DNA of 64,000 nt, from assembly GCA_000283575.1 (NCBI GenBank), contig AP012044.1:1550001-1614000 (forward strand). Reading direction: 5' to 3'. Position numbers and translations under genes: made by a program. This DNA is from Oscillibacter valericigenes Sjm18-20. GTDB taxonomy: Bacteria; Bacillota; Clostridia; Oscillospirales; Oscillospiraceae. Under the pieces are notes generated by a model. It made no database searches, was not told where the DNA came from, and saw only the letters and a program-made list of their open reading frames with translations. This document shows positions 24,871 to 33,347 of this stretch, in pieces (the first letter of the stretch is position 1; each line of letters begins with the position of its first letter).

Positions 24871-25089
24871 GCCTTTTACCTCCTGTTGTTGTACTCTTAT
24901 GTTTCCTGCATATCCCACTGGGCCGGAAAAGCTCAGATATTTTGCGGTTCCGACCATCCGCAGATTTACTCTCGATTTTTCGTTTTCATTTTACGTTCTG
25001 TTTCCACGAATGTCTTTTATCAAAACTGTGCATTTATTTACGAAACCTGTGTTTATGACCAAAACGGCTGATTTCCAAATAAATTCGCC
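24871..25089. other. Upstream region of fhs, shared with the divergent kinase gene
   Basis: AT-rich DNA between the two divergent transcripts. It should carry the fhs promoter and any operator for the response regulator encoded at 26711. I see no perfect consensus promoter for fhs; this may mean activator dependence. Confidence 0.4.
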
Positions 25090-25118
25090 TTGACCGAGTC
25101 ATAATTTTGCTTTAGTAT
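25090..25118 (+). promoter_or_regulatory. Promoter of the cupin-PocR kinase operon
   Basis: TTGACC (25090-25095), 17-base spacer, TAGTAT (25113-25118), about 90 bases before the kinase start. Confidence 0.55.
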
Positions 25119-25206
25119 TTAATCAGAAATTGTTGGAGATACAAAATCCATAATAAAAAACGCGGATTCGCGCAAATCCGTCAAACTGAAGAAGCGAGGT
25201 GAGATT

Positions 25207-26733
25207 ATGAACCGGCAGCAAACGGGATGGGGCTATATCGACTGGCTGAAGCCGGAAGCGGATTGCAATAAAATCACTCTGAATGTCGGCATCGTATCGA
25301 TTGCGCCTCACGCGCATATGAGTGCGCACATTCACTTTACCGAGCAAGTTATTTATATCCTTCAGGGGGACGGGTACAGTCTCGTCGACGGAAAAAAGAT
25401 TGAAATGCCGAAAGACGCTATTTTCCACTGGAAAGCCGGCGTAATCCACGAAATGTTCAATACCGGCGAAACCCTTTTCAAGCATCTGATGGTCTCCTGC
25501 CCGGACAACATCAATCCGGACAAGATTTTTAATGCAAACGATTTGGAATACAAAATTACAAACCGGGAGGCCAACGAGTACCTCTATGCCGCGATTGACG
25601 GCATTCGCACACAGTTCCTGGACACGCTGCATTACACTTATATCATTTTTGACTCCATGGGAAATCTGGTGACGAAGACCCGCGTTTTCCCCAATTTCTG
25701 CTGCGCGCATTGCTCGGAGGACATTCTGTCGAATTCGGCCCCCTGCATGTGCTCCAAAATTCCCCGCCCTATCCGGGAAGAGGGAAAAATTGAATGTCCC
25801 TACGGACTGACTGCTTTGTATATGCCCATTATCTTTCAGGGAATCTTTCTTGGATATGTGGAGGGCGGCTTTGTACACACTTCACTGATGATGAGCAAGC
25901 ATCAGGAAGAGGGCGTGTATATCACCCCCCAAAGTTCCATTCTGGGAGCACAGATGCTGCTCAGGCGTATTGCGAAGGCCATTGTGAACTTTTGCGAATT
26001 TTATAAATTCAAAAGTGAACTGATGGAAAAGGATCTGGCACTGTCCAGCAAGGAGCAGTATCAGGAACTGCTTGTGGCCAATTTGAAAAACGCGGAAAAT
26101 TCGATGACGGATCTGAAGATCAACAACCATTTCCTCTTCAATACGCTCAATCAAATGGCCTCTATGGCGATCGAGGGCGGTATGCTCCCTCTGTACCAGT
26201 CCATCGTAGATCTATCAAAAATGTTTTACTACACGCTGCGAAACAACAACAACACGGTATCTCTGGACAAGGAGCTGGAATATCTCAAGGCTTATCTCAA
26301 GCTGCAAAAGCTCCGCTACGGAGACGGCCTGACGCTTCACTACGACGTGCAGACGAATTTGAGCCAGTGGTTGGTGCCGTTCAATTTCCTGATGCCCATT
26401 GCGGAAAACGCCTTTACGCATGGGTTCTCCGATATAAAGGACAAGCAGCTGACCGTCCGGGTTTATGAATGCCAGAATCAGCTTCACTTTGTCATTGCAA
26501 ACAATGGAAAAGTGCTTGATTCCGTCACCTGCCGGGCCATTGCGCTTGGAATGAAAAGCGCTACGGCGCACGGCCTTTCCATGGTATACAGCAAGCTGAG
26601 GGCCGCTTATAACGACGATTTTTCATTTGAGATCGGTTCCGACGTGGAAGCTGGAACCAGCATTTCTCTGATCCTTCCCGCGAGGGAAGTGAAGAAGGTG
26701 GGAATTGAACATGATACGAGCTGTAATCTGTGA
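25207..26733 (+). CDS. Soluble sensor histidine kinase with cupin and PocR domains
   Basis: A 508-residue cytoplasmic sensor kinase. Residues 1-95 form a cupin with a metal-site pattern (HAHMSAHIHFTEQ, then a late His). Residues 115-270 look like a PocR ligand-binding domain, with the Cys set FCCAHC, CMC and ECPYGL that is typical of it. A coiled coil (about 272-300) leads to the LytS/YesM-type kinase domain, with phospho-acceptor His308 in NNHFLFNTLN and the ATPase motifs NAFTHGF and GLSM. No membrane segments are present. It overlaps the response regulator gene by 23 bases and is divergent from the fhs operon. PocR domains bind small metabolites, so it may sense a C1 or C3 compound. The ligand and the control of fhs are inference. 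Confidence 0.88.
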   Translation: MNRQQTGWGYIDWLKPEADCNKITLNVGIVSIAPHAHMSAHIHFTEQVIYILQGDGYSLVDGKKIEMPKDAIFHWKAGVIHEMFNTGETLFKHLMVSCPDNINPDKIFNANDLEYKITNREANEYLYAAIDGIRTQFLDTLHYTYIIFDSMGNLVTKTRVFPNFCCAHCSEDILSNSAPCMCSKIPRPIREEGKIECPYGLTALYMPIIFQGIFLGYVEGGFVHTSLMMSKHQEEGVYITPQSSILGAQMLLRRIAKAIVNFCEFYKFKSELMEKDLALSSKEQYQELLVANLKNAENSMTDLKINNHFLFNTLNQMASMAIEGGMLPLYQSIVDLSKMFYYTLRNNNNTVSLDKELEYLKAYLKLQKLRYGDGLTLHYDVQTNLSQWLVPFNFLMPIAENAFTHGFSDIKDKQLTVRVYECQNQLHFVIANNGKVLDSVTCRAIALGMKSATAHGLSMVYSKLRAAYNDDFSFEIGSDVEAGTSISLILPAREVKKVGIEHDTSCNL

Positions 26734-27382
26734 TGATGAAACCGCAGCGCAAAGAATCATCAGCTATTTTATTGAATCGGAGGGCCTGCCCATCCAAATC
26801 ACGGGAACGGCCTCCAACGGGGCGGAAGCTTTAAGCCTGATTGAACGGGAAAAGCCAGACCTCGCCTTTTTGGATATTCAGATGCCCACGCTTGATGGAT
26901 TTGAGATTATTGGAAAGCTGAAAGACAGTAACACCAAAGTGATCGTCGTGACCGTTTATAACACCTTTTCCTACGCGCAGAGAGCGCTGCGCCTGGGAGT
27001 ATGCGACATTATTGCCAAGCCCATCGACATGGAGCAGCTGCGCCAGGCCATCATCCGTGCGGTCGGCTGGAATTTTACGCCCAATGACATGCTCAATACG
27101 GCTCTGTTCTATATCTATCAGCATTATACGGACACGATCGCGATTGCGGATCTGTCCGGGGCGGCCTGCTGCACCAATAGCCATATCGCGCATCTTTTTA
27201 AAAAATATCTCGATATGACTGCGGTTGAGTATATCAACAAAATACGCATCGATAAAGCCGCTCAATTGCTGCGTGCCGGGAGCAGCATTAAGGAGGCCGC
27301 TTTTGCCGTCGGCTATAAGAATCTGAATAATTTTTATAAATATTTTAAATTGTATATGGGGAAAACGCCGGCGCTGTACTAG
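26711..27382 (+). CDS. Response regulator with AraC-type DNA-binding domain (YesN-like)
   Basis: A 223-residue regulator. The receiver (1-118) has the acidic pair Asp8-Asp9, phospho-acceptor Asp55 in FLDIQMP, a Thr in VVTVY and Lys in AKP. The AraC-type helix-turn-helix pair lies at about 130-223 (SHIAHLFKKYLDMTAVEYIN and then AAFAVGYKNLNNFYKYFK). The ATG at 26711 is inside the end of the kinase gene; a TTG at 26705 is possible but less likely. It forms a pair with the preceding kinase. Candidate targets are the divergent fhs operon, folT and the SHMT-like gene downstream, by position only. Confidence 0.9.
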   Translation: MIRAVICDDETAAQRIISYFIESEGLPIQITGTASNGAEALSLIEREKPDLAFLDIQMPTLDGFEIIGKLKDSNTKVIVVTVYNTFSYAQRALRLGVCDIIAKPIDMEQLRQAIIRAVGWNFTPNDMLNTALFYIYQHYTDTIAIADLSGAACCTNSHIAHLFKKYLDMTAVEYINKIRIDKAAQLLRAGSSIKEAAFAVGYKNLNNFYKYFKLYMGKTPALY

Positions 27383-27431
27383 GAGCGGCGGCCCTCCGTG
27401 GGGGAAAACCTATGAGGCTGTGAGAAACCGT

Positions 27432-27466
27432 GCGCCCGCCGGACTTTTGTCCGGCGGGCGCTTTTA
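27432..27466 (+). terminator. Terminator after the response regulator
   Basis: GCGCCCGCCGGAC pairs with GTCCGGCGGGCGC around a TTTT loop, followed by TTTTATT. It separates the convergent SHMT-like gene. Confidence 0.88.
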
Positions 27467-27489
27467 TTATTTGCGTGGAAAGGATCAGA

Positions 27490-28746
27490 TCAGTCGTCAA
27501 ACGAACCGGCGGGATACAGGGGGAAGCGGGAGACCAGCGCCTCCGCCTTCTTCCGACAGGCGCTGATATTTGCCTCGTCCTCGGGTGCTCTGGTAACCTG
27601 ATCGATGATTTCCGCGATTTCAGTGATCTCGGGTTCCTTCAAGCCGCGCTGCGTCACGGAAGTGAGACCGATACGGATGCCACTGGTAATGAAGGGCTTT
27701 TCCGGGTCAAAGGGAATCACATTTTTGTTGACGGAAATGCCGGCCTGGTCCAGCGCGTTCTGCATGGTTTTTCCGGTAACGCCTTTATTGCGCAGATCGA
27801 CAACCAAAAGATGGTTGTCCGTACCGCCGCTGACAATGCGGAAGCCTCTTTTTTGCAGCTCGACGGCCAGATGCTGCGCGTTTTTGACGACTTGGGCCAT
27901 GGTGTCGTGGAACTCCTGTGTGGCGGCGTACCGGAAGCTCCAGCATTTGGCAGCCATGGTATGCAGATGGATGGAACCCAGACTGCCGGGAAATGTGCCG
28001 TGGTCAAGCAGCTTGGCATATTTTTCTTTGCAGAACACCATGCCGCTTCTGGCGGAGCAAAATGTCTTGGTGGTGGACGAAGTGACAAAATCCATGTACG
28101 GGAACGGACTGGGAATTATTTTCGAGGCGACCAGACCGGCCACATGGGCCATGTCACACATGGAGTAGGCGCCAACGTCCGCCGCAATTTTCCCGATGCG
28201 CTCATAGTCGATCAGGCGGGGATAGGAACTGGCACCGCAGATAATCAGCCGGGGCTTTTCCTCATGCGCCAGCTTCTCCAACTCATCGTAATCAATTTGC
28301 TCTGTCTCTTTATTGCAGCCGTAAAAAACATGGTTATAAAACTTGCTCATCCAATTCGCGGGACTGCCATGGGTCAGGTGGCCGCCCTGGTCCAGGCGCA
28401 TGGCCAGAATCTTGTCGCTGGGCTTCAGGACGGACGCAAATACACTGTAATTCGCGGTAGAGCCGGAATAGGACTGAATATTGACATGCTCGGCGCCGAA
28501 GAGCGCCTTGGCGCGCTCCCACGCCAGCCTCTCCATTTTATCAGCTACCTCGGCGCCAGCCTGAAAACGTGCTCCGGGATAGCCTTCCAGCGTTTTGTTG
28601 GTAAACACACTGCCGGACAGTTCCATAATCGGTACGGGAACCGTGCTTTCCGAGGCGATCATTTCGATACAGTTTTCCTGACGGACAAGTTCCTCTTCTA
28701 CGAGCTCTGCCAGTTCGGGGTCCGTACGTTTGGTTTCTTTTAACAT
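27490..28746 (-). CDS. Serine hydroxymethyltransferase-like PLP enzyme with altered active-site loop
   Basis: A 418-residue fold-type I PLP enzyme of the SHMT family, normally converting serine and THF to glycine and methylene-THF. The N-terminal half is standard (SENC-like QENCIEMIASES, EGYPGARFQAG, VNIQSYSGSTAN, HLTHGSPANW). The PLP-lysine loop is unusual: VTSSTTKTFCSARSG, where classical enzymes have T-T-T-T-H-K-T-L-R/A-G-P-R-G-G. The schiff-base Lys is kept, but the neighbouring His and the G-P-R-G-G run are not, and FPG-Q-Q-G-G becomes FPGSLGS. It could be a true SHMT of a divergent clade or an aldolase on another beta-hydroxy amino acid. It lies beside the C1 genes but is transcribed alone. 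Confidence 0.85.
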   Translation of the reverse strand: MLKETKRTDPELAELVEEELVRQENCIEMIASESTVPVPIMELSGSVFTNKTLEGYPGARFQAGAEVADKMERLAWERAKALFGAEHVNIQSYSGSTANYSVFASVLKPSDKILAMRLDQGGHLTHGSPANWMSKFYNHVFYGCNKETEQIDYDELEKLAHEEKPRLIICGASSYPRLIDYERIGKIAADVGAYSMCDMAHVAGLVASKIIPSPFPYMDFVTSSTTKTFCSARSGMVFCKEKYAKLLDHGTFPGSLGSIHLHTMAAKCWSFRYAATQEFHDTMAQVVKNAQHLAVELQKRGFRIVSGGTDNHLLVVDLRNKGVTGKTMQNALDQAGISVNKNVIPFDPEKPFITSGIRIGLTSVTQRGLKEPEITEIAEIIDQVTRAPEDEANISACRKKAEALVSRFPLYPAGSFDD

Positions 28747-28912
28747 TTTTTTTCCTTTCTCAGCACTTTAGATGGTGAGTGTTTTCCCGCTATCGGCAGC
28801 GGGAATTCAATGAATTATTTTTGGATAATGCTATTTTAGCAGTCGCCGCCTTTGTTGTCTTTTACCGGGACTGCGGTCTTATTTATCGATTCTGCTGATC
28901 TATGACAAACAA

Positions 28913-28957
28913 AATATCTGCACAGATCAGTAACAAATTCTGACCTGTGCAGATATT
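28913..28957 (-). terminator. Terminator of the M20/DUF3100 operon
   Basis: A long hairpin: AATATCTGCACAG (28913-28925) pairs with CTGTGCAGATATT (28945-28957), with further pairing inside. On the minus strand T-rich sequence follows (ATTTTGTTTG). It lies 22 bases past the stop of the last operon gene. Confidence 0.8.
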
Positions 28958-28979
28958 ACACTTTTCTATGAAATCTATT

Positions 28980-29453
28980 TTAAATAATGTGTTCTGCTGA
29001 GAGAATAAGCTGCGCAATAAGCGCGGAACCGACAAATGTTCCGATCATGACGCAGAGAGTAACCACAATGCCTTTCCAGCCAATCTTTTTAAATTCCGCC
29101 CAATCTTTTCCCATATTGACACCGGCATAGGCCAAGACAGGAGTTGCGAGAGGCAAAAGTCCAACTTTTCCAACGGCTTCGGTTACATAGGGAGCTGTAG
29201 GGCTTCCCTCGATGGCCAACAGAATTCCGATAACCGTGATATAGATAATAGCGGGAATTTTCAATGGAATCACGTGGGCAAAGAGAGTCCCGAGAATGGC
29301 AATTCCGAGCAAAATCAGCATCCCCGGAATAGAATCGACGATGGATTGTGTAAATTTCCCACTAACCCAATTGCCAATGACGGCAATTGCCGCAACAATC
29401 AGCATAATTAAGAGGGCCTCAAGGAAATCATCCATTGTGAGCTTTTTATTCAT
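28980..29453 (-). CDS. Small membrane protein paired with a DUF3100 protein
   Basis: A 157-residue protein with about five hydrophobic segments (roughly 10-28, 40-62, 66-83, 100-118 and 128-152) and the loop AYAGVNMGKDWAEFKKIGWKG between the last two. It starts three bases after the DUF3100 gene ends and has its own AAGGAGA site. Together the two proteins have the size and segment count of one secondary transporter, so this may be a split transporter or a two-subunit one. I do not recognise a named family for it alone. Confidence 0.75.
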   Translation of the reverse strand: MNKKLTMDDFLEALLIMLIVAAIAVIGNWVSGKFTQSIVDSIPGMLILLGIAILGTLFAHVIPLKIPAIIYITVIGILLAIEGSPTAPYVTEAVGKVGLLPLATPVLAYAGVNMGKDWAEFKKIGWKGIVVTLCVMIGTFVGSALIAQLILSAEHII

Positions 29454-29456
29454 AAT

Positions 29457-30308
29457 TCACTCTCCTTTTGCACTCTGAGACAGTTTTTTCTCTTTCCTGC
29501 CCAAGCCGATCCGAGGGTAGAGCTTGCTATACAACCAGTTACATAGCGGCAAGCCGATAAACACAGTCATCACAATGCCGTCTGCGGTAGAAAACGTGTT
29601 ACTGAGGCCGGCTAGCGAAGAAATCATGTTATACATATCAGAGCCTTCTTTATACATGGCCAGCAATGGAGCGCTGGAGGCAGCCATCATACTTCCCGAG
29701 CCAACGCCGCATGCCATAGCCAATGCGTAGGCATGCAAAGGAGTAAAAGCCGCCAGAAAAGAGACCAGAAGATTCATAAAAATCGTGCCGATTACCGTAC
29801 CTACGGTATAGGTTGTAATCACACCGCGGCCTTCCGGAGAATCCAGGCCGTATTTTTGTGCCATATAGGCAACATTGGGTTCTCTCGCAATGGAATGCGT
29901 CATGCCGACCGCTTCCCTGCGAAAGCCGAGCAAAAGAGCTACCGGCAGCGCGATCAGAATGGTTCCCAGGTTTCCAAATTCCTGAAAGACAAGCGGTAAA
30001 AGGTAGCCGCTCTTGATGATCGTCATAATGGCGGCACCACTGTTGACGCTAATCTTTGCGATAAAGACAGAAATGCCAAGAACAACAAAGCCTCCTGCAG
30101 CCTTGCTGCTTTCCTGATTAATCCACTTAACAGGCTTAAGCAAAACTAAAATCAAACCAATCACCATTGCATACAGCAGCGGTAAAAACATGATGCTGGC
30201 GGCACCAATGGGAATCTTGATGATATTGATTTGTTCGCTGAGGACGACGACAGCCAGGAGCGTAATATGCAATTTCCAATTCTTTAAGACAACCTTGGTT
30301 TTCTCCAT
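29457..30308 (-). CDS. DUF3100 membrane protein, probable transporter
   Basis: A 283-residue integral membrane protein with about eight hydrophobic segments, recognised as DUF3100 (features: LGFRREAVGMTHSIAREPN, GRGVITTYTVGTVIGT and MACGVGSGSMMAASSAPL). The Gly-rich loops inside membrane segments suggest a channel or carrier. It lies between an M20 amidohydrolase and a small membrane protein in one operon, so it probably imports the hydrolase substrate, such as an N-acyl amino acid or dipeptide. Substrate and mechanism are unknown. Ribosome site AAAAGGAGG. Confidence 0.85.
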   Translation of the reverse strand: MEKTKVVLKNWKLHITLLAVVVLSEQINIIKIPIGAASIMFLPLLYAMVIGLILVLLKPVKWINQESSKAAGGFVVLGISVFIAKISVNSGAAIMTIIKSGYLLPLVFQEFGNLGTILIALPVALLLGFRREAVGMTHSIAREPNVAYMAQKYGLDSPEGRGVITTYTVGTVIGTIFMNLLVSFLAAFTPLHAYALAMACGVGSGSMMAASSAPLLAMYKEGSDMYNMISSLAGLSNTFSTADGIVMTVFIGLPLCNWLYSKLYPRIGLGRKEKKLSQSAKGE

Positions 30309-30351
30309 ATTGAGGCCTCCTTTTACTCCATATTAATTTTTTCTCTTCCTC

Positions 30352-31554
30352 TCAATTCTCCGCTTTAAATTTTTCTATGGCCTTAAATACAGACATTGTA
30401 TAGACTCCACCTCCTATCATAATGCAATGGGGATCGGCCTTGAATTTGGGACTGTGCCAGGAATAAACGCAGTCTTGCTTTTCATTTCGAGTCCCAAGCC
30501 AATAAAAGAAACAAGGGACATTCCCTTTCTGGTATACGGAGAAGTCCTCACCGCCCGTCGAAGGTGTCGGATCCACAGGCTGTGCACCGGTCTCCTTTAC
30601 TGCCTTGAGAGCTATGTCATAAAGCTCTTTTGAGCCAGTAACGTCCAGCTCCCTGATAAATTCCAGATTACCCTTGCAGCCGAATGCTTCACAGGTGTAC
30701 TGGATAATGCTGCCCAATCTTTTTTCAATCAGGTCGATATCTTCTGTTTGAAAAGCCCTGACGGTACCATACATTGTCACTTCATTTGGAGTCACATTGT
30801 TTGTGGTTCCCTCTCCGGCCCGCACATTACAAATAGATACCACACAAGGAGCAAATGGGCTGAGGTTTCTACTGACAATGGTCTGCGTAGACAAAATGAT
30901 CGATGCTGCGCAAACAATAGGATCGATATTGCGCTGTGGCACTCCGCCATGTCCGCCCGAGCCGGTAATGGTAATATTAATGCGGTTGACTGCTGCCATC
31001 AGGGGGCCATTTTTAACCGCAATTGTCCCAATTGGAATTTCTGGAGAATTATGCAGGCCAAAAAGCGCATCGACTTTCGGGTTTTCCAGAACTTTGTGTT
31101 TCATCATCTCTTTTGCGCCGAAGTTAACCTCTTCTGCTGGCTGAAAGAGAAACTTGACACTTCCCTGTAAATCCTCTTTGCAGGCAGCCAATATTCTGGC
31201 TGCAGCCAAAAGCGAACTCGCATGGGTATCGTGGCCGCAGGCATGCATATATCCTTTATTTTGAGATGGGAACGAACAACTGGACATCTCTTCAACAGGA
31301 AGTCCGTCAATGTCTGCGCGCAGTGCGATACACGGTCCGTCTGTAGCGCCCTTTAACAGACCAACCACGCCCGTCTTCATACCATGATCCATAATTGTAA
31401 TTCCGAGAGAAGTCAGCCGTTTTTTTATGAATGCAGTAGTTTCAAACTCCTCAAAGCTTTTTTCCGGATGCTGGTGAAGATATTTAAAATCTTCGATAAA
31501 TACCGGCTCCATTTCCTTCATTAAGCTGCGTACCTTACTACCAATGTCATTCAT
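30352..31554 (-). CDS. M20-family amidohydrolase / metallopeptidase
   Basis: A 400-residue zinc aminoacylase-type enzyme that hydrolyses N-acyl amino acids or small peptides in the cytoplasm. Motifs are ALRADIDGLPVEE, the metal-site CGHDTHASSLL, the catalytic PAEEVNFGAKEM, the dimerisation lid GSGGHGGVPQRNIDP, and STGGEDFSVY with a late His in YSWHSPKF. I prefer the ATG at 31554 over the TTG at 31563, which lies too close to AAAGGA. It is the first gene of the operon with the DUF3100 pair, indicating uptake and hydrolysis of an amide substrate. Confidence 0.92.
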   Translation of the reverse strand: MNDIGSKVRSLMKEMEPVFIEDFKYLHQHPEKSFEEFETTAFIKKRLTSLGITIMDHGMKTGVVGLLKGATDGPCIALRADIDGLPVEEMSSCSFPSQNKGYMHACGHDTHASSLLAAARILAACKEDLQGSVKFLFQPAEEVNFGAKEMMKHKVLENPKVDALFGLHNSPEIPIGTIAVKNGPLMAAVNRINITITGSGGHGGVPQRNIDPIVCAASIILSTQTIVSRNLSPFAPCVVSICNVRAGEGTTNNVTPNEVTMYGTVRAFQTEDIDLIEKRLGSIIQYTCEAFGCKGNLEFIRELDVTGSKELYDIALKAVKETGAQPVDPTPSTGGEDFSVYQKGNVPCFFYWLGTRNEKQDCVYSWHSPKFKADPHCIMIGGGVYTMSVFKAIEKFKAEN

Positions 31555-31868
31555 TCGTCCCAAATCCTTTCTTTTCTGCTTGTGTATGAATTGATTTTGT
31601 ATGGTTTTTGCTTATTAGGAAAAATTGAAACTTGAGTTGATAGATCAATAATTTGCAATAAAAAATTCTTTGTATACTATAAACCATATTTATTGTAGTT
31701 GCTTATCAGGTGGTTGTCTTTTATCAATCCTGCTTGCTTTTTTACCAAATCTGCCGACTTCGAATGATGAGTCTGTTAATAAAAAAGTGAAATCTCCCTG
31801 CTGCACCCACACGATAAATACCATGGGGAGATGGATAAAAACGAAATGTTAGATATTGCATAAAGTTG
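31555..31868. other. AT-rich intergenic region
   Basis: Between the M20 gene and the IS5-like element there is no convincing gene. The segment is very AT-rich, with several TATA-like motifs (for example TATACTAT at 31674-31681), and should contain the M20 operon promoter on the minus strand. No RNA is recognised. Confidence 0.5.
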
Positions 31869-31929
31869 TAAGGCAATACCGCACAGGAAATCAAGTGCAG
31901 TAAATGCTGGAATGTGATAAAATAAATCT

Positions 31930-32907
31930 ATGGATAAACAAATGAGTCTGTCCGCGCTGAGCGACGAATTGGCGCAAGTGCGGACAAAAAAGAAAGAATT
32001 TCTTGAGCAGATTGAGCGTATTGTTCCGTGGGGCAAATGGATCGCCATGACAAAGCCGTGCTATTATAAGGGAGAGCGCGGGAATAAGCCCTACAACTTG
32101 GAATTGATGCTGCGACTGTATCTGCTGCAAAACCTTTATAATTTATCCGACGAGGCAACGGTTGCCGAAGCAATCGACAGCCGTGCCTTTTCGGATTTCT
32201 GCGGCGTGGACTCCAGCAATCAGGTACCGGACGGCGATACGTCGGGCCGGTTTCGGAATATTCTGCTTCACAACGGTCTGCAGGAACAGCTCTTCTCGCA
32301 GGTGGTAAAGCTTTTGCAGCAAAAGGGTCTGCGCTTGAAGAAAGGCACCATTGTGGACTCCACAATCATTGCCGCACCGTCTTCTACGAAGAATCAGGAC
32401 AAGTAGCGGGACCCGGAGGCTCATCAGGTAAAAAAGGGTAATGAGTGGCACTTTGGCTACAAAGCGCATATTGGCGTTGACAAAGATAGTGGACTGGTTC
32501 ACACGCTCAAAGTGACAGCCGCCAATGTCCATGACGTTACCATGACTTCCAAGCTGCTGACCGGAGAAGAAACAGTTGTATATGGAGACAGCGGTTACCT
32601 TGGAGCGGAAAAGCGTGACGACGCCATCGTGGAGAGCAATTCCGGTAAGCACATTTGCTATAAGATAAATCGACGTCCCTCGCAGATTAAAAAGGGCTCT
32701 GCCAAATCACGGGCTCAACTTAAGCGCAGGGAGCATGAAAAGTCATCCGTCCGGGCAAAAGTAGAGCATGTCTTTGGTGTTGTGAAAAGATTGCTTCGCT
32801 ACCGAAAGACGCGATATCGAGGTCTGCGAAAACAGATCGCAAAACTGAATATGATGTTTGCATTGGCAAATCTGATTTTGGCTGACAGGCGTTGCCTGAT
32901 GGCTTGA
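31930..32907 (+). pseudogene. IS5-family transposase interrupted by an amber codon
   Basis: The frame is open from the ATG at 31930 to 32907 except for a single TAG at 32404-32406. The first part (158 codons) has the DUF772-type N-terminus (YNLELMLRLYLLQNLYNLSDEATVAEAI) and IVDSTIIAAPSST with the first catalytic Asp. After the stop the frame continues RDPEAHQVKKGNEWHFGYKAHIGVD, VYGDSGYLG (second Asp) and VRAKVEHVFGVVKRL (catalytic Glu). Homologues have Lys or Glu where the TAG stands. A single base change from AAG, GAG or CAG would explain it. The rest looks intact, so the loss is recent. Confidence 0.9.
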
Positions 32908-32943
32908 TTTGGGTTGCCTCCGCAAGTAGATATCAGGGATTTT

Positions 32944-32984
32944 CCACACTGTCTGCCGACACCGGCTGACAGTGTGGCTTTTTT
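32944..32984 (+). terminator. Terminator inside the IS5-like element
   Basis: CCACACTGTC (32944-32953) pairs with GACAGTGTGG (32968-32977), with GCCG/CGGC pairing inside, followed by CTTTTTTAT. Confidence 0.85.
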
Positions 32985-33008
32985 ATGCCGTTGTGCAGCA
33001 TTGCCGTA

Positions 33009-33270
33009 AATATTTCCGGACAAAGCCGGATTTTGAGGAGAGATGATCATGCAAAAACGTTTAAAGAATTCAGCCTAGTTTCTTCCGGTTGTCTGATTTT
33101 TCTGCATTTATGAAAACCTGTTTTATCAAAAATAAGTCGGAGACTTATTTCTCCAAATGTGGCGTTTTCACACGGCCTTGCAAAAGAGCGGAGAGTGAAT
33201 CAGGTTGTATTGCCAAAGGCTCACAACTGGAAAAGCCGGCGCAGAGTTAGATTTGGGCTGCCTGGAAGAA
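33009..33270. other. Gene-free region downstream of the IS element
   Basis: About 260 bases with no supported gene. A short inverted repeat, AAATAAGTC with GACTTATTT (about 33130-33152), is visible. No known RNA is recognised. Confidence 0.45.
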
Positions 33271-33300
33271 ATGCGCCGCGGGAGAATTCCCGCGGCGCAT
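33271..33300 (-). terminator. Terminator after the CAP-domain gene
   Basis: ATGCGCCGCGGGA pairs perfectly with TCCCGCGGCGCAT around GAAT. On the minus strand a T-rich tract (TTTCTTCC) follows. Confidence 0.75.
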
Positions 33301-33347
33301 TCAGACGTTTCTGTATCTCTGTATCTTAGTATGGATGGTTTAGAAAA

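Larger units (their letters stand above)
31869..33008 (+). mobile_element. IS5-like insertion sequence with imperfect terminal repeats
   Basis: The ends are TAAGGCAATACCGCACA (31869-31885) and, inverted, TGTGCAGCATTGCCGTA (32992-33008): 14 of 17 positions match. Inside lies one transposase gene interrupted by a stop, plus a terminator. The total length of about 1.14 kb suits IS5-family elements. A short fragment of a related transposase occurs near 47424. Confidence 0.8.
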
